A stretch of 34,010 nucleotides of DNA from Oceanospirillaceae bacterium. GTDB lineage: Bacteria; Pseudomonadota; Gammaproteobacteria; Pseudomonadales; Balneatricaceae. This document shows, in pieces, positions 33,888-34,010 of this stretch. Within the stretch, counting starts at the first letter, position 1. The number at the start of each line of letters is the position of its first letter. Where the stretch lies: assembly GCA_013215375.1 (NCBI GenBank), contig JABSRB010000028.1, positions 1 through 34,010 of the forward strand, written 5' to 3'. A model generated the notes under the pieces. That model did no database searches. It saw only the letters and a program-made list of their open reading frames with translations, and had not been told where the DNA came from. The position numbers and the translations under genes were made by a program.

Positions 33888-34010
33888 TCCTGTGAAGCCT
33901 TTATATTGAAAACGACCACGATAGGGGAGACCGCCACCGCCACCGCGCTCTGTCCAATCCCGATGGTGACCGTCCCCGACAAAGCGCTGTAGTCAGAACC
34001 CGCCGACGCC
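33884..34010 (-). pseudogene. Fragment of a Calx-beta-like adhesin repeat, apparently truncated
   Basis: From the right edge the minus strand reads ASAGSDYSALSGTVTIGIGQ and continues with alternating Ala/Val to a VSPI. This is the typical end of a Calx-beta repeat, where a DD should follow. Instead the frame runs into unrelated residues and stops at 33884-33886. GC is about 66% over 33,961-34,010 but low to the left of about 33,910. The gene body lies outside the window, so a normal C-terminus cannot be fully excluded. Confidence 0.45.

Noticed and set aside
33888-33992. RHS-protein remnant in the frame preceding the Ser-rich ORF (GRFQYKG)
   Set aside because: Only a short stretch resembles the RHS motif and none of the following conserved RHS core residues are present; the Calx-beta reading in the neighbouring frame explains this stretch better.

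Overview
The window is chromosomal DNA from a gammaproteobacterium. From base 1 to about 21,860 the genes and their order match the conserved Pseudomonas/Cellvibrionales-type block damX-aroB-aroK-pilQPONM / mrcA / maeB / rpmE / priA-argS-SPOR-hslVU-DUF971-ubiE-ubiJ. Family identities come from recognisable motifs. No genus can be named from the sequence alone.

Bases 1-7,236 (minus strand) hold the start of a DamX-like gene, two shikimate-pathway genes (aroB, aroK) and the complete type IV pilus assembly operon pilMNOPQ. In this run aroB, aroK, pilO and pilM all appear to start with TTG. The divergent mrcA (PBP1A) follows. It converges on maeB (malic enzyme) across an intergenic region with two heptanucleotide repeat arrays, a long inverted repeat and a bidirectional terminator. 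rpmE (minus) and priA (plus) diverge from a region with a good sigma-70 promoter. priA ends inside a third heptamer array. argS, an FtsN-like SPOR protein, hslV and hslU (behind a sigma-32-like promoter), a DUF971 protein, ubiE and ubiJ follow on the plus strand.

After ubiJ the conserved order stops: ubiB, the usual next gene, is absent. A PqqL-like M16 protease (plus strand) is followed by a convergent minus-strand operon. In transcription order it encodes a peptidase-fused type ABC exporter with a degenerate C39-like domain, an HlyD-type adaptor, a TolC-type outer-membrane channel, an SCP2-JmjC (cupin_8) oxygenase and an M3/PepF-like metallopeptidase. The genes are overlapping or nearly touching. 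Upstream lies an AT-rich tract with a previously uncalled 59-residue two-helix membrane protein and a Ser-rich ORF built on a (ACT)16 microsatellite. At the right edge GC content jumps, and a Calx-beta-like reading frame appears to break off.

The best candidate for an undescribed system is this accessory block (about 24.9-33.9 kb, perhaps with the M16 gene from 22.0 kb). It looks like a peptide modification, proteolysis and type I export module, possibly making a RiPP or bacteriocin-like product. The protein families are visible in the sequence. The joint function, and the identity of the exported substrate, are inference.
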